A DNA stretch of 11,068 nt from Planctomycetaceae bacterium (lineage in GTDB: Bacteria > Planctomycetota > Planctomycetia > Pirellulales > Thermoguttaceae). This document shows positions 6,099 to 11,068 of this stretch, in pieces; position 1 is the stretch's first letter; the number at the start of each line of letters is the position of its first letter. Made by a program: the position numbers and the translations under genes. Location of the stretch: NCBI GenBank assembly GCA_031288765.1, contig JAITQV010000615.1, positions 1 through 11,068 of the forward strand, in the 5' to 3' direction. Under the pieces are notes generated by a model, which saw only the letters and a list, made by a program, of their open reading frames with translations, was not told the DNA's origin and searched no databases.

Positions 6099-6305
6099 AT
6101 GCGATTTTTACCGGCATTATTTTTGATTGGTTTATTGTTTTCTTTATCCGGTTGCGCAGATCGTCCCGAAGTTTCTCCGCAAACCTATGGAACTATTTTG
6201 AATGAGTTACCCAAAATCACGGAAGCCGAAGCTCCGTTTATATTTCCTTATGCCGGTGAAAATGATCATCGGCATTGTGAATTTAAGGACGAGGATTTTT
6301 TCTAA
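6099..6305 (+). CDS. Small lipoprotein
   Basis: A 68-residue protein with a lipoprotein signal peptide: MRFLPALFLIGLLFSLSGC, lipobox L-S-G-C with Cys19 as the acylated residue. The mature part is about 50 residues, acidic, without a recognised domain. Its ending, FPYAGENDHRHCEFKDEDFF, looks like a conserved short motif with one free cysteine. Asp at +2 after the cysteine (CADRP has Ala then Asp) does not clearly signal inner-membrane retention. It precedes the secreted TPR protein by 39 bp and is probably co-transcribed with it, so the two may act together at the cell envelope. The exact function is unknown. The start is set by the signal peptide, and no good ribosome binding site is present. 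Confidence 0.75.
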   Translation: MRFLPALFLIGLLFSLSGCADRPEVSPQTYGTILNELPKITEAEAPFIFPYAGENDHRHCEFKDEDFF

Positions 6306-6344
6306 ATTCCAATCTAATTCCAATTTTGCCTAAAACACCGTTCC

Positions 6345-7463
6345 ATGCGAAATATTTCAATATTTATTATTGCTTTGGTATTTGCTGTACAGACATGTTT
6401 CTTTTTTTTCGTCCATGTCAGTAGGGCAGCGGAACCAATTACCGTAAAAACGGAAGTATCGGTTCGGAATTGGTCAGTTCCGGCTGCGGCGGTAATTCGT
6501 CAGGAGTTTGTCAGCTGGCTTGAAACGCAAAATCTTGTTGAACAACAGCAGCACGAAGAATTTGTCAACCGGTTTAGCCGGTTGGAAGCCGAACCGACTT
6601 TAAAGTTTTCGGGAACGGCGTTGTTTGAATTAACCATCGAATCGTTGCGTCAAGTTTTGCCTGCTATTGCAACTTATCTGGATGCTTGTGATGTTTTGGC
6701 GTGGCAGGAATTACCGTTTGGTCAACCGGTTGTTTTGCCTCAGATTCCGCTCCAGATTTATTTGGGCGATTCGGGAACGAAATATCTTTACGCATCGTTA
6801 CGGTATTATCTTGCGTTGCGGCTTGTACGGTCGCGGCTTTACGATGAAGCACTTCCGGTTCTTGACGAGATGACGCCGGAAAACAGTATTGATCCGGCGG
6901 GTGTTCTCATAACACGTGCAATTGTTTGTAATCATTTGGGGCAATCGGAGAAAGGTCTTGCCGCATTGGAGGAATTTAAAACGGTAATAGATTCTTCGGT
7001 TCCGCGCCGGTTTGCGGAATTAGCGAAGTTGCTTGAATTTGATTTGAAAAATAATAAAGCGGAAGAAGATGCTCCTGAAAAAATTTCAAAGAAGATGAAC
7101 GATGTTCGGCGGCGGCTTGGCAAAGGACGGACGGACGAGGGAACGCAGGATGCTGAGAACGGTGTTTTGAAATCGCTTGATCAATTGATTGAGAAGATTG
7201 AGGAGCAGGCGCAAAAACAAGGGCAGAACAGCGAAGGTGATCAAGGGCAGCAGGCAAACAAGCCGGCGGATGACAGCCGGATTATGAAACAGCAAGCGCC
7301 CGGCAATGTTGACCGCCGTGATTTTAATACGGAAGGTCAATGGGGTGATTTACCGCCGCATGAACGGGAAGAAGCCTTATTACGTATTGAAAAAAGATTT
7401 CCGGCTCATTATCGTGATATTATTGAACAATACTTTCGTGAAATGGCGGGAAAACAGGAATAG
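6345..7463 (+). CDS. Secreted TPR/coiled-coil protein of unknown function
   Basis: A 372-residue protein with an N-terminal hydrophobic signal or anchor (residues 4-25, then HVSRAAE as a possible cleavage region). Residues about 143-215 form helical hairpins of the TPR kind (LYASLRYYLALRLVRSRLYDEALPVLDEM and ITRAIVCNHLGQSEKGLAALEEF). A charged helical stretch at 245-290 (ISKKMNDVRRRLGKGR to LDQLIEKIEEQAQ) looks like a coiled coil. A Gln- and Gly-rich linker at 290-320 leads to a compact C-terminal motif, GQWGDLPPHEREEALLRIEKRFPAHYRDIIEQYFREMA (331-368). From memory the coil and the WGxLP...Y...YF ending recur in planctomycete envelope proteins, but I cannot name the family. It follows the small lipoprotein gene by 39 bp. 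Confidence 0.75.
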   Translation: MRNISIFIIALVFAVQTCFFFFVHVSRAAEPITVKTEVSVRNWSVPAAAVIRQEFVSWLETQNLVEQQQHEEFVNRFSRLEAEPTLKFSGTALFELTIESLRQVLPAIATYLDACDVLAWQELPFGQPVVLPQIPLQIYLGDSGTKYLYASLRYYLALRLVRSRLYDEALPVLDEMTPENSIDPAGVLITRAIVCNHLGQSEKGLAALEEFKTVIDSSVPRRFAELAKLLEFDLKNNKAEEDAPEKISKKMNDVRRRLGKGRTDEGTQDAENGVLKSLDQLIEKIEEQAQKQGQNSEGDQGQQANKPADDSRIMKQQAPGNVDRRDFNTEGQWGDLPPHEREEALLRIEKRFPAHYRDIIEQYFREMAGKQE

Positions 7464-7629
7464 CCGGAACGTAAACCGTTTTCTGTATTTGTTAATTCAA
7501 TTTTTTGTAATATTTCAGCATCATTTTGGGAAAATGTATGGTAGTTGAAGAAGTTGAATAATATATTGATTCCTATAAATCAAAAATACGATAACCGATA
7601 TGTAGCAACTTGTATGAAATTATAAAAAG

Positions 7630-8325
7630 ATGAGTAATGATAGTTCGGTTAATTTTGATTTAGATTTTGTAAAAAGTTTTTTAGATGATAAATCTGAGTC
7701 ATTTGAACCACCGAATAAGATAAAAACTGCTCGTGGAATGCAACTTAAATATCGTTTATATGCAGATGAACCGGAAATAGATATTGTTAAAACTCTTACC
7801 CCCCAAGGAATCATCTTTTTAGTAATGGGTTACATATTTTCGCGGTTTGGTATTTTTGGATTGCTTCCTTCTTTAGTATGTTTTGTAGTTGGCGGTACTT
7901 TAATTTTTGTATCGACTTGGTCTTTGTTATGGAAAATATTTTATGGTATAAATTATTTACATTCCTTTGAAATGGGGGAACATCCTGTGAAATTAGACCA
8001 ACCAACTCCAATTGCATTGTCCATCAAGAAATGTGCCGAACTTGAAAAAGTTGCAATTAAACTGGAATGTTACGTCTATGATGCTAAATTTGATGAAGAC
8101 TTAACAGGTGAAGAAAACTTAATGTTTCGGCAAATATTATTTTCTGAAGAACAAATTCAATTCCAAGATAAGATATTTTGGATTAGTAATTTAAGTATCA
8201 AGCCGACATGTCTTTACTCAACACACTCCGGTAGGAAAAAAGTCTTTTGGTATATCATTGTAGATATGCGAATACGCGGTAAAAACCGTCATTGGGGGAT
8301 ACCATTTTTAGTCGGGAAACCATAA
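7630..8325 (+). CDS. Two-helix membrane protein of unknown function
   Basis: A 231-residue protein that I do not recognise. An acidic soluble N-terminus (1-55) is followed by two membrane helices at about 59-79 (PQGIIFLVMGYIFSRFGIFGL) and 81-104 (SLVCFVVGGTLIFVSTWSLLW). The remainder (110-231) appears rich in beta strands, starting HPVKLDQPTPIALSIKKCAELEKVAIKLECYVYDA and ending in DMRIRGKNRHWGIPFLVGKP. The base composition is visibly more A+T-rich than that of the genes on both sides, which hints at separate origin. No ribosome binding site is clear before the ATG. It stands alone in gaps of 166 bp and 125 bp. The C-terminal strands could form an immunoglobulin- or arrestin-like sandwich, but this is a guess. 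Confidence 0.7.
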   Translation: MSNDSSVNFDLDFVKSFLDDKSESFEPPNKIKTARGMQLKYRLYADEPEIDIVKTLTPQGIIFLVMGYIFSRFGIFGLLPSLVCFVVGGTLIFVSTWSLLWKIFYGINYLHSFEMGEHPVKLDQPTPIALSIKKCAELEKVAIKLECYVYDAKFDEDLTGEENLMFRQILFSEEQIQFQDKIFWISNLSIKPTCLYSTHSGRKKVFWYIIVDMRIRGKNRHWGIPFLVGKP

Positions 8326-8450
8326 AATGGAGAGTAAAGATTTTGCGATGGAAAAAGCCAAACAATAGGTGGGTTGCTTATTGATTACAAATTTTAGCGA
8401 AAATTTTGCTGAAATATTACAATTTTTTAATCATTTTTTAAATCAGACAG

Positions 8451-9662
8451 ATGTTTCAGGGTAATGTAATTATTGGGCAGAGCGGCGGACCGACCGCTGT
8501 AATTAACGCCAGCCTTTGCGGGGTTATTCAGGAATCGCTGCAACAACAACCGCAAGGTATCGAAAAAGTTTTCGGGATGCGGTTTGGTATTGAAGGTTTC
8601 ATGCGGGACGAAGTTCTTGATCTTGGCAAGGAGCCGCCGGAAATTATTGAGCAGCTTAAATTCACGCCTTCGAGTGCGTTGGGAAGTTGCCGTCATAAGC
8701 TCAAAGACGCCGAATTTCCGAAGATATTGGAGCAGCTCAAAAAGTATCGGATACGGTATTATTTTTTGATTGGCGGCAACGACACGATGGATACGATTCA
8801 CCGTGTTGAGAAATATTGCCGAGAACAGGGTTATGAGTTACGCGGCATTGGCGTACCGAAAACGGTTGACAATGATCTTTTTGCGACGGATCACACGCCG
8901 GGTTTTGCTTCGGCGGGGCGGTATGTTGCGTTGTCGGTTCAACAATCGGGAATACTTGCGCGGGACATGCAGCGGGTTGATCAGTTTGTTGTGTTCCAAA
9001 CGGTGGGACGTTCGGCGGGTTGGCTTCCGGCGGCGGCGGCGTGTGCCAAGAAAAACGAAGACGACGCCCCGCACATAATTTTATTACCGGAACGTCCGTT
9101 TGTTTTGGAGCAATTTCTTGCCGAAGTTCAATCGGCTTATAATCGTTTCGGGTGGGTGAGTATTGTTTGCGGCGAGGGGGTTTGTTATGCGGACGGAAAA
9201 CCGATTAGTGCTTCGCAAACGGCGGACAAATTTTCCAATGTCGAATTTGGTGCGATGGGCGGTACGAGTGCGGCGTTGGTGTTACACCGGATATTGTCGG
9301 ACAAATTCGGCTGGCGCGGCGAATTTCAGGTTTGCGAATCGCTTCAGATGTGTGCTGCCGACCGGACGGTTCCGCTTGACATTGAAGAGGCGTATGCTTG
9401 CGGGCGGGAAGCGGTTCGGCTGGCGGTTGCCGGAACGAGCGGAGTTATGGTAGCGATTCGGCGGACATCGAACAACCCGTACACATGGTCGCTCGGAACC
9501 GCTCCGCTCAACGAAGTGGCTTTGGGCGAAAAACCAATGCCCGACGAATTTATTTGTTCGGACAGGCTGTTTGTTACGGAGCAATGCCTCGAATATCTCC
9601 GCCCGCTTATCGGGGAACTTCCTGATTATGTGCGGTTAAACGTGTCGGGAAAAACCGGATAA
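8451..9662 (+). CDS. 6-phosphofructokinase, probably pyrophosphate-dependent
   Basis: A 403-residue phosphofructokinase that phosphorylates fructose 6-phosphate in glycolysis. Family motifs are complete: GQSGGPTAVINAS at 9-21, GGNDTMDT at 108-115, PKTVDND at 136-142 with catalytic Asp140, TVGRSAGWL at 184-192 and PERPF at 213-217. ATP-dependent enzymes have Gly at the two selector positions (GGDG and PGTIDND). Here the first is Asp111 within GGND and the second is Lys137, the pattern of pyrophosphate-using enzymes, which can run reversibly. The length and the GGND and TDHTPGFASAGRY segments fit, as I recall, a PPi-PFK subgroup of about 400-415 residues. There is no Shine-Dalgarno site. It is a single-gene unit with hairpins downstream. 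Confidence 0.9.
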   Translation: MFQGNVIIGQSGGPTAVINASLCGVIQESLQQQPQGIEKVFGMRFGIEGFMRDEVLDLGKEPPEIIEQLKFTPSSALGSCRHKLKDAEFPKILEQLKKYRIRYYFLIGGNDTMDTIHRVEKYCREQGYELRGIGVPKTVDNDLFATDHTPGFASAGRYVALSVQQSGILARDMQRVDQFVVFQTVGRSAGWLPAAAACAKKNEDDAPHIILLPERPFVLEQFLAEVQSAYNRFGWVSIVCGEGVCYADGKPISASQTADKFSNVEFGAMGGTSAALVLHRILSDKFGWRGEFQVCESLQMCAADRTVPLDIEEAYACGREAVRLAVAGTSGVMVAIRRTSNNPYTWSLGTAPLNEVALGEKPMPDEFICSDRLFVTEQCLEYLRPLIGELPDYVRLNVSGKTG

Positions 9663-9701
9663 TTATTCATAATTGGTAATATTCCGGCGGTTTTGTGTTT
9701 A

Positions 9702-9742
9702 TCCGCGTTGAAAAAAATATTAGCGGGGATGTTTAACGCGGA
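9702..9742. repeat. Inverted repeat after the PFK gene
   Basis: TCCGCGTTGAA (9702-9712) pairs with TTTAACGCGGA (9732-9742) with one G-T wobble around a 19-nt loop. The right arm string AACGCGG occurs again at 9744-9750 and in part at 9764. It lies 40 bp after the PFK stop codon and could end or stabilise the transcript, though no T-tract follows. Confidence 0.45.
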
Positions 9743-9836
9743 AAACGCGGATTGGGCGCTGAAGAACGCGAAAATGTAAGGAAACCTCCTTCTCCTCTTG
9801 ATTTTTTCCTAAGCCCGCAGGGCGAGATGTGCATAA

Positions 9837-9865
9837 CCGTAGGTGGAGCGCAGCGCAAACTACGG
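9837..9865 (+). repeat. Hairpin unit B1
   Basis: Stem CCGTAG with CTACGG (9837-9842, 9860-9865), loop containing AGCGCAGCG (9847-9855). Aligned with the complement of unit B2, 22 of 29 positions agree. Four of the seven differences are two compensated stem pairs (T-A to G-C and A-T to C-G). Confidence 0.75.
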
Positions 9866-9898
9866 ATCAACAACCCCCAATATCCCAAAGCCCTGCAA

Positions 9899-9936
9899 GG
9901 GCGAGATTATGGTTGTGTTGATTGATAATCTCGCCC
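9899..9936. repeat. Central 12-bp inverted repeat of the composite element
   Basis: GGGCGAGATTAT (9899-9910) and its exact complement (9925-9936) enclose a 14-nt loop and mark the symmetry centre of the composite element. Confidence 0.85.
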
Positions 9937-9968
9937 CGTGCGGGGCTTATGTTTTTTGGGGTTATGAT

Positions 9969-9997
9969 CCGGCGGTTTCGCTGCGCTTCACCGCCGG
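9969..9997 (-). repeat. Hairpin unit B2 (inverted relative of B1)
   Basis: An 8-bp perfect stem, CCGGCGGT with ACCGCCGG, closes a 13-nt loop. On the minus strand the loop reads GAAGCGCAGCGAA and shares the AGCGCAGCG core of B1. The stem is fully paired, whereas B1 has one mismatch. Confidence 0.75.
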
Positions 9998-10058
9998 TTA
10001 TGCGCATCACACCCCTGGCGGGGTTAAGATTTCGGTTGCCGTGCGGAAACAGAAATGG

Positions 10059-10093
10059 GTTGGCTAACGCCGATGTAACCGCTCGCCGGGCGG
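10059..10093. repeat. Relative of the left-end repeat core
   Basis: GGCTAACGCCGATGTAACC and the following CGCTCGCCGG (starting 10063) match the core of the repeat at 91-118 (GGCTAACGCCGACGCAACC, CGCTCGGCGA) with few changes. Here the AGGTAGGCAACC arms are missing. It lies directly to the right of the composite palindrome. Confidence 0.6.
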
Positions 10094-10117
10094 TTGCTGC
10101 TCGGTTGGGTGGACGAT

Positions 10118-10156
10118 CCGGTTCACCGGCAATTGCCGCCGATTCCGCTGAACCGG
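10118..10156 (-). terminator. Hairpin at the 3' end of the minus-strand cluster
   Basis: CCGGTTCA (10118-10125) pairs with TGAACCGG (10149-10156), which abuts the stop codon of the HTH gene. The interior holds a second perfect palindrome, CGGCAATTGCCG (10127-10138). No T-tract follows on the minus strand, so it may protect the message or stop transcription weakly. Confidence 0.35.
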
Positions 10157-10405
10157 CTAAGAGAAGTTTTTCCGTTTTTCGATGTACTCTTCAAGCCAAT
10201 CCAGACGCACACGCAACACGCCGCCTTGTGGTCCGACACGGGACGCTCGAATTTTGTTTCTTTTAATTTCTTTGCGTACCGATTCCGGGCTAAGTTTCAA
10301 AATATTTGCCACTTGCCGGACGGTTAACAATAATGATGTTTCCCGCTGCGTAACAACGAAATCATCATCATCGTCAAAAATCGGTAACAAATTATTTCGA
10401 TTCAT
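10157..10405 (-). CDS. Small helix-turn-helix (excisionase-type) DNA-binding protein
   Basis: An 82-residue protein with a MerR/excisionase-like winged helix-turn-helix of the HTH_17 kind. LLTVRQVANILKLSPESVRKEIKRNKIRASRVGPQGGVLRVRLDWLEEYIEKRK covers residues 26-79, with recognition helix about 41-50 and wing 52-66. Before it is an unusual run of five aspartates (11-15). I chose the ATG at 10405 because a GAG lies just upstream and it starts 13 bp after the stop of the preceding gene. A start at 10432 or 10492 would overlap that gene and add a hydrophobic stretch that is its antiphase shadow. Such proteins act as excision factors or local repressors. Its place as last gene of a minus-strand cluster suggests that it regulates the cluster. 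Confidence 0.75.
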   Translation of the reverse strand: MNRNNLLPIFDDDDDFVVTQRETSLLLTVRQVANILKLSPESVRKEIKRNKIRASRVGPQGGVLRVRLDWLEEYIEKRKNFS

Positions 10406-10418
10406 AATCTCAAAAAAA

Positions 10419-10652
10419 TTAAAAAGATTCATTTTCGGAAAAAAAAGTATCCCAATCGAAACAATTATTAGAATCGACAAAAAAACAATCACTATTGATT
10501 AACGAAGTAAATTCTTCAATAAGTTGTTTCCGTGTCATCGTTTTGGGGATAAAGAATTTAATTACAATATCATCATGCTCATCCTGTGTAACAGTTGATT
10601 GAAGATGATTATCCGAACCAAAAAAATAAAAACACTCGTCAATTTTCAACAT
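10419..10652 (-). CDS. Small acidic protein, possibly the 3' part of a frameshifted gene
   Basis: A reading frame of 77 residues from the ATG at 10652 (a TTG at 10661 would add three). It begins MLKIDECFYFFGSDNH and ends NCFDWDTFFSENESF. It is acidic, with a strand-like start and a helix around TRKQLIEEFTSLINS. I do not recognise it. The W-D-containing C-terminus and small acidic form recall immunity or inhibitor proteins only loosely. In another frame immediately upstream there is a better-placed start (10710) overlapping the end of the membrane-protein gene, and that frame stops at 10639. One base fewer in the AAAA run at 10643-10646 would join the two into a protein of about 97 residues. 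The true 5' end is therefore uncertain. Confidence 0.55.
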   Translation of the reverse strand: MLKIDECFYFFGSDNHLQSTVTQDEHDDIVIKFFIPKTMTRKQLIEEFTSLINSDCFFVDSNNCFDWDTFFSENESF

Positions 10653-10710
10653 CAAATTCAACCTGACTTTCCAAAACGGCTATTTCTAAATGTTCAATAT
10701 TTATCGTCAT
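10639..10710 (-). pseudogene. Short frame that may be the 5' part of the acidic-protein gene
   Basis: ATG at 10710 opens 23 codons (starting MTINIEHLEIAVLESQ and ending VEFDVEN) and stops at TGA 10641-10639. The start overlaps the last 17 bases of the membrane-protein gene, as in translationally coupled genes. The end overlaps the following frame in a +1 register around GAAAATTGA. Read through with one A removed, the peptide continues VEIDECFYFFGSD. It may be a disrupted gene, a sequencing error in a homopolymer, programmed frameshifting or a short coupled leader peptide. Confidence 0.4.
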
Positions 10711-11068
10711 AAAATTTAATAAAAATATGATGTCCGATTTGTTTGACCCAAAGAGGCGAATGGCTTTGTAAAATTTCGTCTCTTGTAATTAAAACATAGG
10801 GGATATTTTCGTCACTTGTTACCTCGTAAAAATAAAAACCGAACAAATTCAAAACCGGGTTATAGGAAAACGTGTTACAACCGTAAACCAATAAAAAAGT
10901 TATAAAAACAGCAATACCAACCAGCGGAGTATTAAATTTATCTTGTATCAATAATGGTAAAGAATAGACAAATAAAAAGGATAATGTATTTTTTTTGCTG
11001 GGCTTGACGGAATTGGTATTAAGCGGTATTAGCGACACATGTTGTTTGACAAAAGCGAGTAAATACCG
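10694..11068 (-). CDS. Membrane protein of unknown function, 5' end outside the window
   Basis: The frame is open from the right edge (RYLLAFVKQHVSLIPLN) to the stop at 10696-10694. About 124 residues are visible. A GTG at 11038 could serve as a start, but the open frame upstream makes a longer gene more likely. Two hydrophobic segments are seen, TLSFLFVYSLPLLIQ and TPLVGIAVFITFLLVYGC. They are followed by a soluble domain of about 60 residues, beginning SYNPVLNLFGFYFYEVTSDENIPYVLITRDEI and ending IGHHIFIKFYDDKY. I have an impression of small membrane proteins with an NPxLxLFGF/YxxYEV motif in other bacteria, but cannot name the family. The DNA is A+T-rich compared with the PFK gene. The end overlaps the possible start of the next gene at 10710. 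Confidence 0.65.
   Translation of the reverse strand, partial: RYLLAFVKQHVSLIPLNTNSVKPSKKNTLSFLFVYSLPLLIQDKFNTPLVGIAVFITFLLVYGCNTFSYNPVLNLFGFYFYEVTSDENIPYVLITRDEILQSHSPLWVKQIGHHIFIKFYDDKY

Larger units (their letters stand above)
9811..10028. repeat. Composite palindromic (BIME-like) repeat
   Basis: An imperfect mirror array about 215 bp long is centred near 9917. Order from the left: unit A1 (GCCC-GCA-GGGC, 9813-9823), hairpin B1 (9837-9865) and unit A2 (GCCC-TGCAA-GGGC, 9890-9902). On the complementary strand, in reverse order, follow A2' (GCCCC-GTGC-GGGGC, 9933-9946), B2 (9969-9997) and A1' (ACCCC-TGGC-GGGGT, near 10011-10025). The A-B link GATGTGCATAACC (9826-9838) returns as a complement at 9996-10008 with one change in 13. 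Pairs of inverted palindromic units are the form of bacterial interspersed mosaic elements, usually spread by RAYT transposases, none of which is present here. Reading frames inside it are not genes. Confidence 0.8.

Noticed and set aside
8427..8801. A 124-codon minus-strand frame opposite the PFK start
   Set aside because: It is antisense to the conserved PFK N-terminus and has no recognisable domain.
9843..10266. Plus-strand frames of 74 and 114 codons in the repeat block
   Set aside because: They translate the composite palindrome and part of the antisense strand of the HTH gene. No conserved features appear.
10157..10492. Longer HTH protein with an N-terminal membrane helix
   Set aside because: The hydrophobic first 20 residues overlap the preceding gene in another frame. 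The start at 10405 follows that gene's stop and has a nearby GAG.

Overview
This window looks like a chromosomal segment of a moderately A+T-rich Gram-negative-type bacterium, most likely a member of the Planctomycetota. That assignment is inference. It rests on a small lipoprotein followed by a secreted TPR/coiled-coil protein of a kind I associate with planctomycetes, on most genes lacking a clear Shine-Dalgarno site, and on dense families of short palindromic repeats between genes. No rRNA, tRNA, CRISPR array or intact insertion sequence was seen.

Layout, left to right. Positions 1-813 hold no convincing gene. They carry two copies of one repeat (108 bp identical), a partial third copy of its arm, and three CTCTCGAGAG-like palindromes spaced exactly 21 bp apart. 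A complete HinT-type histidine-triad protein follows (814-1158), then an AraC-family regulator (1284-2339) with a 75-nt leader free of G. Next are two tandem small heat shock protein genes (2650-3096, 3171-3575), both with strong ribosome binding sites and followed by a hairpin. An exported thioredoxin-fold protein (3866-4633) and an Rpn-family PD-(D/E)XK nuclease with in-frame 12-bp tandem repeats (4853-5929) come after. A lipoprotein and a secreted TPR protein (6099-7463) form a likely operon. They are followed by an unrecognised two-helix membrane protein (7630-8325) and a probably pyrophosphate-dependent 6-phosphofructokinase (8451-9662).

Positions 9663-10156 are non-coding and unusually structured. 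A composite imperfect palindrome of about 215 bp centres near 9917. Its two outer hairpins keep the same loop sequence while two stem pairs have changed in a compensated way. A relative of the left-end repeat lies next to it.

The right end (11068-10157, minus strand) is an A+T-rich compact cluster: a membrane protein running off the window, a small acidic protein that may be frameshifted, and a short excisionase-type helix-turn-helix protein. I recognise no known system there, but it has the form of a small accessory cassette.

The protein-coding part is mainly household and stress function (HIT, Hsp20, thioredoxin-like, PFK) with one mobile-type nuclease. The less ordinary material is the repeat DNA at both ends and the minus-strand cluster.
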